Source: Bacteroidota bacterium
GTDB taxonomy: Bacteria; Bacteroidota; Bacteroidia; Cytophagales; Cytophagaceae
DNA: 64,000 nucleotides
Direction: 5' to 3'
Assembly (NCBI GenBank): GCA_023458555.1
Contig: JAEWYS010000020.1
Span: 186,001 to 250,000 of the forward strand
The notes beneath the pieces were generated by a model. It did not search any database. It saw only the letters and a program-made list of their open reading frames with translations, and was not told the origin of the DNA. Below, piece after piece: positions 54,690 to 62,853 of the stretch (position 1 is its first letter; every line of letters begins with the position of its first letter). Position numbers and translations under genes: made by a program.

Positions 54690-54907
54690 TTTTGAGACTG
54701 CACAAAAATTATTCCTTCCTGTTTCCATAACAGGAAATACCTTTAGTTGTCCATTAAAACTGCCTGAATTTATAACACTTTTCCGGCATTACAAAAACGC
54801 ATTGCTACGAAAGTTAAAACGCCAAAAAATGCAGTTTAATACAACACATAGTCTATTTATCGAACTATTTTTTCAATGGAATACTACTCCGGACAACCCG
54901 ATTCCAC

Positions 54908-55939
54908 TTACACGTTAACTGCCTTTTGCTTATAAAAATCTGTAATGAGCTCTGTAATTCTGTCTGTTTCGATAAGAAAACCATCATGCCCGAAAAGAGA
55001 ATCAATCTCTTTGTACACAGCATCCGGAATACCATGCCCCAGCACCTTTTGCTCACTTACCGGAAAAAGCAGGTCTGTCCTGATACCTATGCACAAGGTC
55101 TTTGCACGGATCTGCTTCAGGGCATTCTGTACAGAAATCCGGCCTCTGCCCACATTGTGGGAGTCCATCGCCTTGGTCAGATAGTAATAGGAGTGGCAGT
55201 TAAAACGCTTTACCAGCTTCTCTCCCTGATAATTCTGATAAGAAATAGCTTTAAAGCCTTCTGTCTTTTCCACATCATTTTCCGACTGGGAAAACTGATA
55301 GGTACTATAATTCCGGTAGGACAAAAGCGCAACAGCTCTTGCAGCCTTCAGGCCTTCCGCACCGGCATCCGGTCTTCGTTCCGTCCAGGTTTTATCGGCA
55401 CTGATAGCCATGCGCTGGGACTCGTTGAAGGCAATGCCCCAGGGTGAATGAAATGCATTGGTCGCCATCAGAATCAGATAGCTGAATAGCTCGGGCTCCA
55501 TAATAGCCCACTCCATTGCCTGCTGTCCTCCGAGGGATCCGCCTATGCAGGTATGAATATGACTTATACCAAGATACTTTCTTAGTATATTATGTACCGC
55601 TACAATATCTCTGATAGTGAATTGAGGGAAATCAAGGTAATAAGGCTCGCCTGCCTCCGGATTCATTTTCAAAGGCCCTGTAGTTCCGTAGCAGCTTCCG
55701 AGTATATTTGCACAAACGATGAAATAGTCTTCGCCATTGTACAGCCTCCGGTCACCAACCAGGCCTGACCACCAGCTTATTACGTCTGCATTGGCAGTCA
55801 GAGCGTGGCATACCCATACCACATTGCTTTTATCCTCATTCAGCTTTCCGTACGTTGTATAGGTTATTTCCAGTTCACTTAAAACTCTGCCCGATTCAAG
55901 TGTTATGGGAGATGTATGTTTATAGAGATGATTTTCCAC
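54908..55939 (-). CDS. metX: Homoserine O-acetyltransferase (MetX family)
   Basis: Activates homoserine for methionine synthesis. The 343 residues form an alpha/beta hydrolase with CHALTANADV near 45, ANILGSCYGTTGP near 77, the nucleophile elbow GGSLGGQQAMEW near 133-144 (Ser), Asp in IRTDLLFPVSEQ near 300 and His in GHDGF near 330. The start is GTG at 55939; an in-frame stop lies two codons upstream. A SAM-I riboswitch precedes the gene by about 160 bp. Whether acetyl- or succinyl-CoA is used cannot be decided by eye. Confidence 0.93.
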   Translation of the reverse strand: MENHLYKHTSPITLESGRVLSELEITYTTYGKLNEDKSNVVWVCHALTANADVISWWSGLVGDRRLYNGEDYFIVCANILGSCYGTTGPLKMNPEAGEPYYLDFPQFTIRDIVAVHNILRKYLGISHIHTCIGGSLGGQQAMEWAIMEPELFSYLILMATNAFHSPWGIAFNESQRMAISADKTWTERRPDAGAEGLKAARAVALLSYRNYSTYQFSQSENDVEKTEGFKAISYQNYQGEKLVKRFNCHSYYYLTKAMDSHNVGRGRISVQNALKQIRAKTLCIGIRTDLLFPVSEQKVLGHGIPDAVYKEIDSLFGHDGFLIETDRITELITDFYKQKAVNV

Positions 55940-55991
55940 AGATCAGATTCGGTTATTTTCCTCACATAGTATATAAGTACACAGCCCAGCA

Positions 55992-56090
55992 TCAACAACA
56001 GAGTAATCTTTTGCAGAAAATGACGGGAAGCCGGCCGGCCGGAAGCGCCGCTTGTCTTGCTATCTCAGGAAAAAGAATGTTAATTGTCAT
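55992..56090 (-). CDS. Candidate 32-codon ORF between SAM riboswitch and metX
   Basis: ATG at 56090 opens MTINILFPEIARQAALPAGR and ends at TGA 55992 (last residues RLLCC). It lies 10 bp after the riboswitch and covers the GC-rich CCGGCCGGCCGG palindrome. No family is recognised, and coding is unproven; it could be a leader frame or chance. Confidence 0.3.
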   Translation of the reverse strand: MTINILFPEIARQAALPAGRLPVIFCKRLLCC

Positions 56091-56100
56091 GGTGATAATC

Positions 56101-56204
56101 AATTTATAGATCCCGCTTTGCGGGATAGGATTTAGCACCTTTTCCACCCGGATAGGTTGCTAGAGGTTCTCAGAGCCTATTCTCTCCCCTCTTCTTTATA
56201 AATC
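56101..56204 (-). ncRNA. SAM-I (S-box) riboswitch before metX
   Basis: Read on the minus strand, the segment has the S-box order: TTATAAAGAAGAGG, then GAGAATAGGCTCTGAG, ACCTCTAGCAACC, a short stem, AAGGTGCTAAATCC, and a hairpin TCCCGC-AAA-GCGGGA. The closing stem P1 is ATTTATA (56197-56203) with TATAAAT (56102-56108). GCAACC and GGTGCTAA are the most conserved core elements of the class. It should lower metX expression when S-adenosylmethionine is plentiful. No clear terminator follows, so control may act on translation. Confidence 0.9.
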
Positions 56205-56239
56205 AACTACCTATTTGCAGCGTAATTGACTTGGATTTG

Positions 56240-56270
56240 CAAAAATACAGGATAAAATGAAAAATCAAAA
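56240..56270 (-). promoter_or_regulatory. Promoter of the SAM riboswitch-metX transcript
   Basis: On the minus strand, TTTTG (56270-56266), 18 bases, then TATTTTTG (56247-56240). This matches the Bacteroidota consensus TTG-N17-23-TAnnTTTG and places the start about 30 bp before the riboswitch. Confidence 0.75.
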
Positions 56271-56532
56271 GGTTGCAGGCCGGATAGAATATTTTCAATT
56301 TTTTAAGCTGATCTGAATTTCACAGCAGAATCACATCAGAAGATTTTTAAGGCATTTTAACCGGACTCAATTTTCTTCTCTTAATGATCCATCCGGCTGA
56401 TCCGTTTGGCGAGGATTTTGATGCTATCCGCAAAAAACAAGAATTTTACAGGGATTACAGCCGAAAGGCATAAGCAGGCGGCGGCTGGTCTCAATTCGTC
56501 AAATTTTATACTTTTGGAGAAAGTTTGGAATC
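56271..56532 (+). other. Intergenic region before the MscS gene
   Basis: No firm gene. It contains a 29-codon ORF (56384-56473, listed separately) and a TACTTTTG box (56509-56516, TAnnTTTG) 17 bp before the MscS start. No tRNA-like or hairpin structure is evident. Confidence 0.5.
56384..56473 (+). CDS. Candidate 29-codon ORF
   Basis: Encodes MIHPADPFGEDFDAIRKKQE and ends RDYSRKA. The composition looks protein-like, with a charged helix, but there is no ribosome site and no known relative. It may be a remnant. Confidence 0.2.
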   Translation: MIHPADPFGEDFDAIRKKQEFYRDYSRKA

Positions 56533-57387
56533 ATGAATAATATACTGGACGGAACACAGCTGGAAAACAACTGGGAATATATCCTTACTTTTCTGATCAT
56601 TCTGGCGCTCACATTTATCCTGGGAAGAATTGTCAAAGCAATACTGAACAGGTTCTTTAACCGCTCAGCGGAACTGATCAATGTTGATCTGTCCCGGTAC
56701 AATATCATAAAACACCTGCTGGTAAGCGCTATTTATGTAATCGGGATCGGCCTGGCTGTATACTCCATGCCTACCCTGAGAAGCCTTTCATTATCCATAT
56801 TTGCTGGTGCCGGTATTATGGCTGCCATAATCGGGTTCGCTTCGCAAAAGGCCTTTTCCAATATCATCAGCGGAATATTTATTGCGATCTTCAAGCCATT
56901 CCGGGTCGATGACCGGATCCAGGTAGGAATGCATGTCGGAATTGTAGAGGACATCACACTACGCCACACCGTGATTCGTAATTTTGAGAATAAGCGCATT
57001 GTTATACCCAATGCTGTCATCAGCGATGACACGGTTACCAATTTTACGATTATCGATGAAAAAATCTGCAAGATCATGGAATTCAGGATAGGACTTTCCG
57101 ATGATATAGCACTGGCAAAAAGCATTATTCAGGAAACCGCTGTCAGTCATCCAAAGTGTATCGATGTCCGGACAGCCCAGCAGATCGCAGAAAATACCCC
57201 TCAGGTAATTGTTCGTGTTATCAGCTGGGGCGAATCATGCATTAACCTGAGAGCCTGGATATGGACCCGTAATCCACCGGATGCCTTTGAACTGGGTTGT
57301 GACCTGTACGAACAGGTAAAATACCGGTTTGATGATGCTGGTATACAGATTCCGCCTCCTCACAGGGTAGTACTGACCAAAGCTTAA
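56533..57387 (+). CDS. Small-conductance mechanosensitive channel (MscS family)
   Basis: Releases solutes on hypo-osmotic shock. The 284 residues contain three membrane helices; the pore-lining helix reads AGAGIMAAIIGFASQKAFSN near 92-112, and the beta domain starts with FKPFRVDDRIQVG and ITLRHTVIRNFENKRIVIPNA, the family hallmark near 138-160. A C-terminal alpha/beta domain follows. Length matches the minimal MscS class. It is a single gene that converges on the epimerase gene. Confidence 0.95.
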   Translation: MNNILDGTQLENNWEYILTFLIILALTFILGRIVKAILNRFFNRSAELINVDLSRYNIIKHLLVSAIYVIGIGLAVYSMPTLRSLSLSIFAGAGIMAAIIGFASQKAFSNIISGIFIAIFKPFRVDDRIQVGMHVGIVEDITLRHTVIRNFENKRIVIPNAVISDDTVTNFTIIDEKICKIMEFRIGLSDDIALAKSIIQETAVSHPKCIDVRTAQQIAENTPQVIVRVISWGESCINLRAWIWTRNPPDAFELGCDLYEQVKYRFDDAGIQIPPPHRVVLTKA

Positions 57388-57420
57388 GCAATTTTTCAAT
57401 AGCGATCACAGACTTTTCGT

Positions 57421-58296
57421 TCAGCCCATGATCTCTATTGAATAGCTTCTTTTAAACGATTCTCCGGCCGGTAAGATTATCGCACCCTCCCTGCCTGCAA
57501 ACTCCCCGGTATACTCATAGGTATCCGCCAATCCCTGCCATGGCTCCAGACAAAGAAAAGGAGCATTATTTTTGGGTGTCCAGATGCCAAAATGCGGCCA
57601 GCCCTCAAATCCGAATTTCAGATTATAATCTCCCGAACGGGATTTCAGGCTGACGGCTGAAGATTTCAGATCTTTCAATACGATGGCATCTTTTTCAAAC
57701 AGTTTATAATTCAGGGGCAGGATGGCCGAGTCAGTCAGCACTGCTTCTTTTTCTCCGCTAAATAATCCTTCCTTCAGCAGGTGACGTTCCGCATTTTCTT
57801 TTTCCTCAAATTCAAGATAAAACTCATCGAGGGTATTGCCGTCCTTTGAGTCCAGCACAAATCCGGGATGGGCGCCTATAGAAAACAACAGCTCTTTCTG
57901 ATCAGGGTTTTTCACCTCATATGTTACAAGCAGCTTATTGCCGATCAGCTGATAGCATATAAAAAGCTTAAAAAGGAATGGATAATTTTTCCGGCTTTCT
58001 TCATCGTCTCTCAGCTGAAATACAAGCTTATCATCGGTACCTGCCACGAGATCAAATGTTTTATCTCTTGCAAAGCCATGCTGCGGCAGCGTATAGCTCT
58101 TTCCGGCAATTCTGTATGTATTCTGATTCAGCTTGCCTACTACAGGAAAGAGTACCGGGGCTCTCCGGGGCCAGAAAGAGGGGTCACCCTGCCACAAATA
58201 TTCACGGTTATTTTCCAGATGACACAGACTAGCCATCTCTGCCCCACTACCTTTGACGCTCAGCCTCAGAAAACTGTTCTCAATAGTAACTAACAT
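57421..58296 (-). CDS. Aldose 1-epimerase family protein
   Basis: 291 residues of the galactose mutarotase-like fold. Conserved positions of the subfamily are LPQHGFARDK near 70-79 (His), SIGAHPGF near 141-148 (second His) and CLEPWQGLAD near 254-263 (catalytic Glu). It fits the subgroup of uncharacterised sugar or sugar-phosphate epimerases more than GalM itself. It lies 16 bp after the TerC-like gene, probably as last gene of the purK-purE-terC unit. Confidence 0.85.
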   Translation of the reverse strand: MLVTIENSFLRLSVKGSGAEMASLCHLENNREYLWQGDPSFWPRRAPVLFPVVGKLNQNTYRIAGKSYTLPQHGFARDKTFDLVAGTDDKLVFQLRDDEESRKNYPFLFKLFICYQLIGNKLLVTYEVKNPDQKELLFSIGAHPGFVLDSKDGNTLDEFYLEFEEKENAERHLLKEGLFSGEKEAVLTDSAILPLNYKLFEKDAIVLKDLKSSAVSLKSRSGDYNLKFGFEGWPHFGIWTPKNNAPFLCLEPWQGLADTYEYTGEFAGREGAIILPAGESFKRSYSIEIMG

Positions 58297-58312
58297 GCTT
58301 CTTTCTGATTAA

Positions 58313-59083
58313 TTATGATTTTTTATCCTCATCTGTCACTGTATACCTGGTTTTCAGCCTGACAGGCTTTTGCGCTTTCTTCCGCATTTTCAGATTAAGC
58401 AATTCCACAAACAGGGAGAAGGCAATCGCAAAGTAAATATATCCTTTGGGCACATGCTGGTGAAATGCTTCTGTGACCAGCAATATGCCAATAAGCAATA
58501 AAAACGAAAGGGCAAGCATTTTCACGGTCGGATGCTTTTCAATAAAGTCACTGATTGACTTAGCAAATACCAGCATTACAATCATGCTGATAATAACCGC
58601 AATAACCATTATAATCAAGTGATCAACAAGCCCGATTGCGGTTAGAATAGAATCGAAGGAGAAAACAATATCCAGCAGAATAATCTGCATTACTACCGAA
58701 GCCATGGAGTATACTTTTGTATTATCCAGCTCATGGGCGCTGCCTTCCAGCTTATCATGTATTTCTGTGGTACTCTTGTATATCAGAAAACCTCCTCCCA
58801 GCAAAAGAATAAGATCCCGGATGCTGAGATCAAACCCGCTGATAGTCATCAGAGGCTGGTTCCACTTCACAATGTATGTGATCACGGAAAGAAGCAACAA
58901 GCGTACAATCAGTGCGAGACTAATTCCTATCATTCGGGCTTTTTGCTGCTGCTCGGCTTTTAACCGGGCAGCCAGAATAGAAATAAAGATTATATTATCT
59001 ACTCCCAAAACGATTTCCATAAGGGTAAGCGTCAAAAGGCTCATCAGTCCTTCGGCGCTCAGAATCGGAGAAAAATCAATCAT
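58313..59083 (-). CDS. TerC-family integral membrane protein
   Basis: 256 residues with about seven membrane helices. Acidic residues inside helices mark the family: EIVLGVDNIIFISILAA near 22-38 and DIVFSFDSILTAIG near 135-148. TerC-type proteins export metal ions such as manganese, in part to load exported enzymes; others confer tellurite resistance. The basic tail (KMRKKAQKPVRLK) is cytoplasmic. It lies 22 bp after purE, and the epimerase follows after 16 bp. Confidence 0.92.
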   Translation of the reverse strand: MIDFSPILSAEGLMSLLTLTLMEIVLGVDNIIFISILAARLKAEQQQKARMIGISLALIVRLLLLSVITYIVKWNQPLMTISGFDLSIRDLILLLGGGFLIYKSTTEIHDKLEGSAHELDNTKVYSMASVVMQIILLDIVFSFDSILTAIGLVDHLIIMVIAVIISMIVMLVFAKSISDFIEKHPTVKMLALSFLLLIGILLVTEAFHQHVPKGYIYFAIAFSLFVELLNLKMRKKAQKPVRLKTRYTVTDEDKKS

Positions 59084-59105
59084 TGTTGTTTTACAAAAAA
59101 TATGA

Positions 59106-59618
59106 TCAGATCAGCTCTTTGTAGCCTTTTTCATTCAACGCTTCCACAGACAGCATTACCTTCTGTTCCAGCTCTTTTTTATAGCCGGCAATCCGTTTTT
59201 TCAGCTTATCATCGGCTGTGGCCACAATCTGCGCAGCCAGAATCCCTGCATTGGCAGCATTGTCAAGGGCCACAGTAGCAACCGGCACTCCTGCCGGCAT
59301 TTGCAAAATTGAAAGAACGGAATCCCAGCCATCAATGGAATTGGACGATTTGACAGGTACACCGATTACAGGCAAAACAGTAAGAGATGCAACCATACCC
59401 GGCAGGTGTGCTGCGCCACCGGCACCGGCAATAATCACTTTCAGCCCTTTTGCATCGGCTGCTGAGGCATATTCCACCATCCGGTGCGGTGTGCGGTGTG
59501 CCGAAACAACGGTGACTTCGAAGGGGACTTCCAGTTTTTCCAGAATCTCTGCCGCCTTACTCATTACTTTCAGGTCAGACTGACTTCCCATTATAATACC
59601 TACCAACGGTGTGCTCAT
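59106..59618 (-). CDS. purE: N5-carboxyaminoimidazole ribonucleotide mutase (class I PurE)
   Basis: Moves the carboxyl group of N5-CAIR to CAIR in purine synthesis. The 170 residues show GSQSDLKVM at 11-19, SAHRTPHRM near 40-48, and AGGAAHLPGM near 66-75, all of the class I (bacterial) type. The presence of purK confirms the two-step route. Its ATG overlaps the purK stop by 4 bp. Confidence 0.98.
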   Translation of the reverse strand: MSTPLVGIIMGSQSDLKVMSKAAEILEKLEVPFEVTVVSAHRTPHRMVEYASAADAKGLKVIIAGAGGAAHLPGMVASLTVLPVIGVPVKSSNSIDGWDSVLSILQMPAGVPVATVALDNAANAGILAAQIVATADDKLKKRIAGYKKELEQKVMLSVEALNEKGYKELI

Positions 59619-60751
59619 GCTTTTACTTTTATAGTTTGCTTAATAAAGTTTGCTTTCTCTTTTAACCGGTCAACGTCCTCATCAAGAATCGTCACATGTC
59701 CCATTTTCCTGAAGGCCTTGGTCTTTTTCTTTCCATACAGGTGCACAAATACACCATCCTGATCCAATGCTTCTCCCAGGCCTTCATAGATGGCCATGCC
59801 TTCATATCCGGGCTCTCCGAGCAGATTGATCATTGCCGCCGGCTTTTTCAGATTGGTCTGGCCCAAAGGCAGATCCAGAATGGCCCGGAGATGCTGCTCA
59901 TACTGTGATGTATAATTGGCTTTAATTGTCTGATGCCCGCTATTATGCGGCCTCGGAGCAACTTCATTGACCAATATATCACCTTTTCTGTCAAGAAACA
60001 TCTCTACTGCCAGCAAGCCAACCATATCGAGCGATTCGATTACTTTGCAGGCAATTTCCCTTGCTTTTCGTTCCTGCGATTCGGTAATCTGCGCAGGAGC
60101 AAACAAGAACTCAACCAGATTCGCAGCAGGGTGGAAAACCATTTCCACTACAGGATATGTAACAACTTCTCCTTTCCTGTTCCTGGCCACAATAACCGAC
60201 AGCTCCTTTTCAAAGTCAACCAGCTTCTCCAGCACAGCGGGGCCCTCCAGCGCCTTGTCGATGTCTTCGGGATTCTGAATTCTGGCAACCCCTCTTCCGT
60301 CGTAGCCGGCCTTACCCAGCTTCTGAAAAACCGGAAACATAGCCGTATGCTGCGCAATCTCCAGCTTGTCTGCAACCAGCACAAATTCTGATGTCGGGAT
60401 ATTGTGCTTTTTATAAAATTGCTTTTGCAGCCGTTTATCCTGAATGGTACGAATCACCTCCGGCTGCGGATAAATCAATACACCTTCTTTTTGCAAAAGC
60501 TCAAGCGCCTCAACATTTACATTCTCAATCTCAATAGTAACCAGATTTTTACCTTTGCCAAATGCATATACCTGATCAAAATCGGTAAGATCCCCATTAA
60601 AAAACTCCTGTACCAATTGCCTGCAGGGCGCTTCTTTGTCCGGGTCCATTATGGAAAACTCCAGATTAAAGTCAATACCTGCCTGAATCAGCATCCGCCC
60701 CAGCTGGCCGCCGCCAAGGATTCCTATTTTAAAATCACTGTAAAAATTCAT
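59615..60751 (-). CDS. purK: N5-carboxyaminoimidazole ribonucleotide synthase
   Basis: ATP-grasp enzyme that carboxylates AIR with bicarbonate and ATP. The 378 residues start with GILGGGQLGRMLIQAG, carry the glycine-rich ATP loop KAGYDGRGVARIQ near 147-159, and the metal-binding NEVAPRPHNSGHQT near 263-276. A consensus promoter lies directly upstream (60779-60808). First gene of the purK-purE-terC-epimerase unit. Confidence 0.98.
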   Translation of the reverse strand: MNFYSDFKIGILGGGQLGRMLIQAGIDFNLEFSIMDPDKEAPCRQLVQEFFNGDLTDFDQVYAFGKGKNLVTIEIENVNVEALELLQKEGVLIYPQPEVIRTIQDKRLQKQFYKKHNIPTSEFVLVADKLEIAQHTAMFPVFQKLGKAGYDGRGVARIQNPEDIDKALEGPAVLEKLVDFEKELSVIVARNRKGEVVTYPVVEMVFHPAANLVEFLFAPAQITESQERKAREIACKVIESLDMVGLLAVEMFLDRKGDILVNEVAPRPHNSGHQTIKANYTSQYEQHLRAILDLPLGQTNLKKPAAMINLLGEPGYEGMAIYEGLGEALDQDGVFVHLYGKKKTKAFRKMGHVTILDEDVDRLKEKANFIKQTIKVKA

Positions 60752-60778
60752 TTACTATCATCTGTTTCTTTGCAGGGA

Positions 60779-60808
60779 CAAAGGTACATTTTGAATTTAT
60801 GTACTACA
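60779..60808 (-). promoter_or_regulatory. Promoter of purK-purE
   Basis: Minus-strand TTG (60808-60806), 19 bases, TACCTTTG (60786-60779): full match to the Bacteroidota consensus. The leader to the purK ATG would be about 20-24 bases. Confidence 0.8.
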
Positions 60809-60846
60809 ATACCTCTCCCTGTCAACTATCTGAAGACCGATGATAA

Positions 60847-62649
60847 TTAACACCGGTCTTCGGGACATATATCGATACCAATTTTCTTCATAAGCTCTGT
60901 TGCGTTGAAGCTATGACAAATCCCTTTATGAAGCGTATAATCAAAATGCAGTTCTCCGTCATGAATCGTACTATTGAAGCTATAGTTGAACACCGTATCC
61001 GGATATAGCGAATGCAAAGCGCCCAATTCCAGATCATGCGTTGCAATAATTCCGGAGGCATTCTGATTCTGTAGTTTTCGAACCAGCGCTTTGCTGCCAG
61101 CCTGCCGGTCAGCAGAATTTGTTCCCTTGAGGATTTCATCCAGCAGATAAAAAACAGGTTCCTCCCCGTTCAGATAATCAAGAAGCTGCTTCAGCCTTTT
61201 AAGCTCCGCATAAAAAGATGAAGTACTTTCCTGAAGATTATCCTCTGTACGCATAGATGAAAAAACCCTCATGGGAGAGATCATCATAGTCTTTGCACAC
61301 ACCGGCGCTCCGGCAAGCGCAAGCACAGCATTCAGACCCAGCGTGCGGAGAAAAGTACTTTTACCAGACATATTGCTTCCGGTAAGGACCCAGGTTTCAC
61401 CAGGCTGACTCATTGAAAAATCATTGGTAACCCTGCCAGAAGAAAAAATCAAAGGATGACCCATATTTTCTGCAGAATAGCAGAACCGTTCATTCTTTAT
61501 AGCCGGGAAAGTCCAGTCCGGATTGGCATAGGCTGCTCCGGCAAAGCTTGCTATAACCTCAAATTCATTCAATGCATTAAGCCAGTTCTCCACATACGGA
61601 CGAACCAGTAATCTCCACCGTTCAATGCTCGTCATCCAGTGCAGTTCCCACAAAAATGTTCCGTTGGCTATGAGATAAAAGTAAGGATTTCTGGTATACT
61701 CAAGCATTTCAAAACGAAAAGCAAGCGATTTGATAAGTGTAGAGGCGGTAAGACCGTTTATCTCTAATGCTTTCCTGATTGCAGTCAGGCGCTCTGACTT
61801 AAAATCTCTATGCTCAATATTTTGCAACAGCCTGCTCAGTCCCTGGAGGAAAGGAGTATTTTTATCGGTGTGTTCCATTACAGAACGGACTTTTTTTCTA
61901 TTGAGCCTTAATAAATACAGATTCAGGGCAAATGGCAATAGCAGCCATTGCCAGCCTATAAAGAAAAAAGCAGCTATAATCGCAGACAATGTAAGTCCGT
62001 TTGCAAAAATGACCAGCCGGCGCATACGCTTTTGCCACTTTAATGCATCTTCTGACGCAAACCAGTCCAGGAGCAGGTTCTGAGCTTGCTCTCCAACCCG
62101 GTTCTTTTTTCCCAGCATCTGCATATGCTGTCTGAAATCTATTTCCGGTCTGACTTCCTGTACCGCTTTCTGATATTCATTTATTTCATTAATCTTCCTG
62201 GCTGAGGTCAATGCATACGCCAGCCTGCGCTGTCCGCTCTCTGTAAAACAGCGATCCAGCAACTGAAAGAGGGAGCCTTCTCCAAAAACATCCAGATCCT
62301 TGGCATACGGATGACGGAGTGAGTAAAACCGGATACCCGAATCAAGCTCTCCGAGATTTCCTTCAAGGCGGTTTATTTCCTGCCGGTTAATCTGTATCAG
62401 AATTTCATTTTCCACTATACCGGCTTTTATACGGCGATGCCAGATTACCACAGGCAGATAAGCACAAAGAAAAACTACTCCGGACAAAAAAACATACGCA
62501 TAATCCTGCTTCCTGATAAACCATACCGATAGCACCAGGAATACTACGAAGATGAATAAGCGAATAGCTGATAACCGATTGCTTCGGGTGGCAAGACTAC
62601 TTTTCTCCTTTTCAAAATGTTCTATTCGTTGCCTGAAATGCTGCTGCAT
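60847..62649 (-). CDS. Membrane-bound MutS paralogue
   Basis: 600 residues. After a short N-terminal coil there are two membrane helices (about 28-46 and 50-68) and a second hydrophobic pair near 210-250, separated by soluble helices. The lever region is followed by a MutS domain V ATPase: Walker A GSNMSGKSTF near 423, Walker B PVFYLLDEILKGTNSADR near 500-515, and THDLEL near 540. The mismatch-binding domain I and connector of true MutS are missing. It is therefore not the mismatch sensor. Family members in Bacteroidota have no clear function. It lies upstream of purK on the same strand, 95 bp away. Confidence 0.87.
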   Translation of the reverse strand: MQQHFRQRIEHFEKEKSSLATRSNRLSAIRLFIFVVFLVLSVWFIRKQDYAYVFLSGVVFLCAYLPVVIWHRRIKAGIVENEILIQINRQEINRLEGNLGELDSGIRFYSLRHPYAKDLDVFGEGSLFQLLDRCFTESGQRRLAYALTSARKINEINEYQKAVQEVRPEIDFRQHMQMLGKKNRVGEQAQNLLLDWFASEDALKWQKRMRRLVIFANGLTLSAIIAAFFFIGWQWLLLPFALNLYLLRLNRKKVRSVMEHTDKNTPFLQGLSRLLQNIEHRDFKSERLTAIRKALEINGLTASTLIKSLAFRFEMLEYTRNPYFYLIANGTFLWELHWMTSIERWRLLVRPYVENWLNALNEFEVIASFAGAAYANPDWTFPAIKNERFCYSAENMGHPLIFSSGRVTNDFSMSQPGETWVLTGSNMSGKSTFLRTLGLNAVLALAGAPVCAKTMMISPMRVFSSMRTEDNLQESTSSFYAELKRLKQLLDYLNGEEPVFYLLDEILKGTNSADRQAGSKALVRKLQNQNASGIIATHDLELGALHSLYPDTVFNYSFNSTIHDGELHFDYTLHKGICHSFNATELMKKIGIDICPEDRC

Positions 62650-62780
62650 ATATTATTGTATAAAAAATAAAATTAGCTCAATATAGAAATAAGCCGGCAG
62701 ACCTTTATTCCATCTCAAACAGAAATTACAATAACTATACAAATACGGACATGTTATTACCATCCATATAGAACAAAAAA

Positions 62781-62809
62781 AGCCCTGCTCACAAAAGAGC
62801 CAGGGCTTA
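62781..62809 (-). terminator. Terminator after the porin gene
   Basis: Stem AAGCCCTG-CTC / GAGCCAGGGCTT with one bulged base; on the minus strand a run of seven T follows. It lies 45 bp beyond the porin stop. Confidence 0.85.
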
Positions 62810-62853
62810 TTAACTAACCAGATGAAAAAATGAGGTATTGGCTATTGCCAGCA

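Noticed and set aside
54716..54736. Small inverted repeat TTCCTGTT / AACAGGAA after metX as terminator
   Set aside because: It is 170 bp from the metX stop, and neither strand has a T-run after it.
60404..60850. Plus-strand frame of 148 codons opposite purK
   Set aside because: It is antisense to purK, spans its promoter, and shows shadow-type composition.
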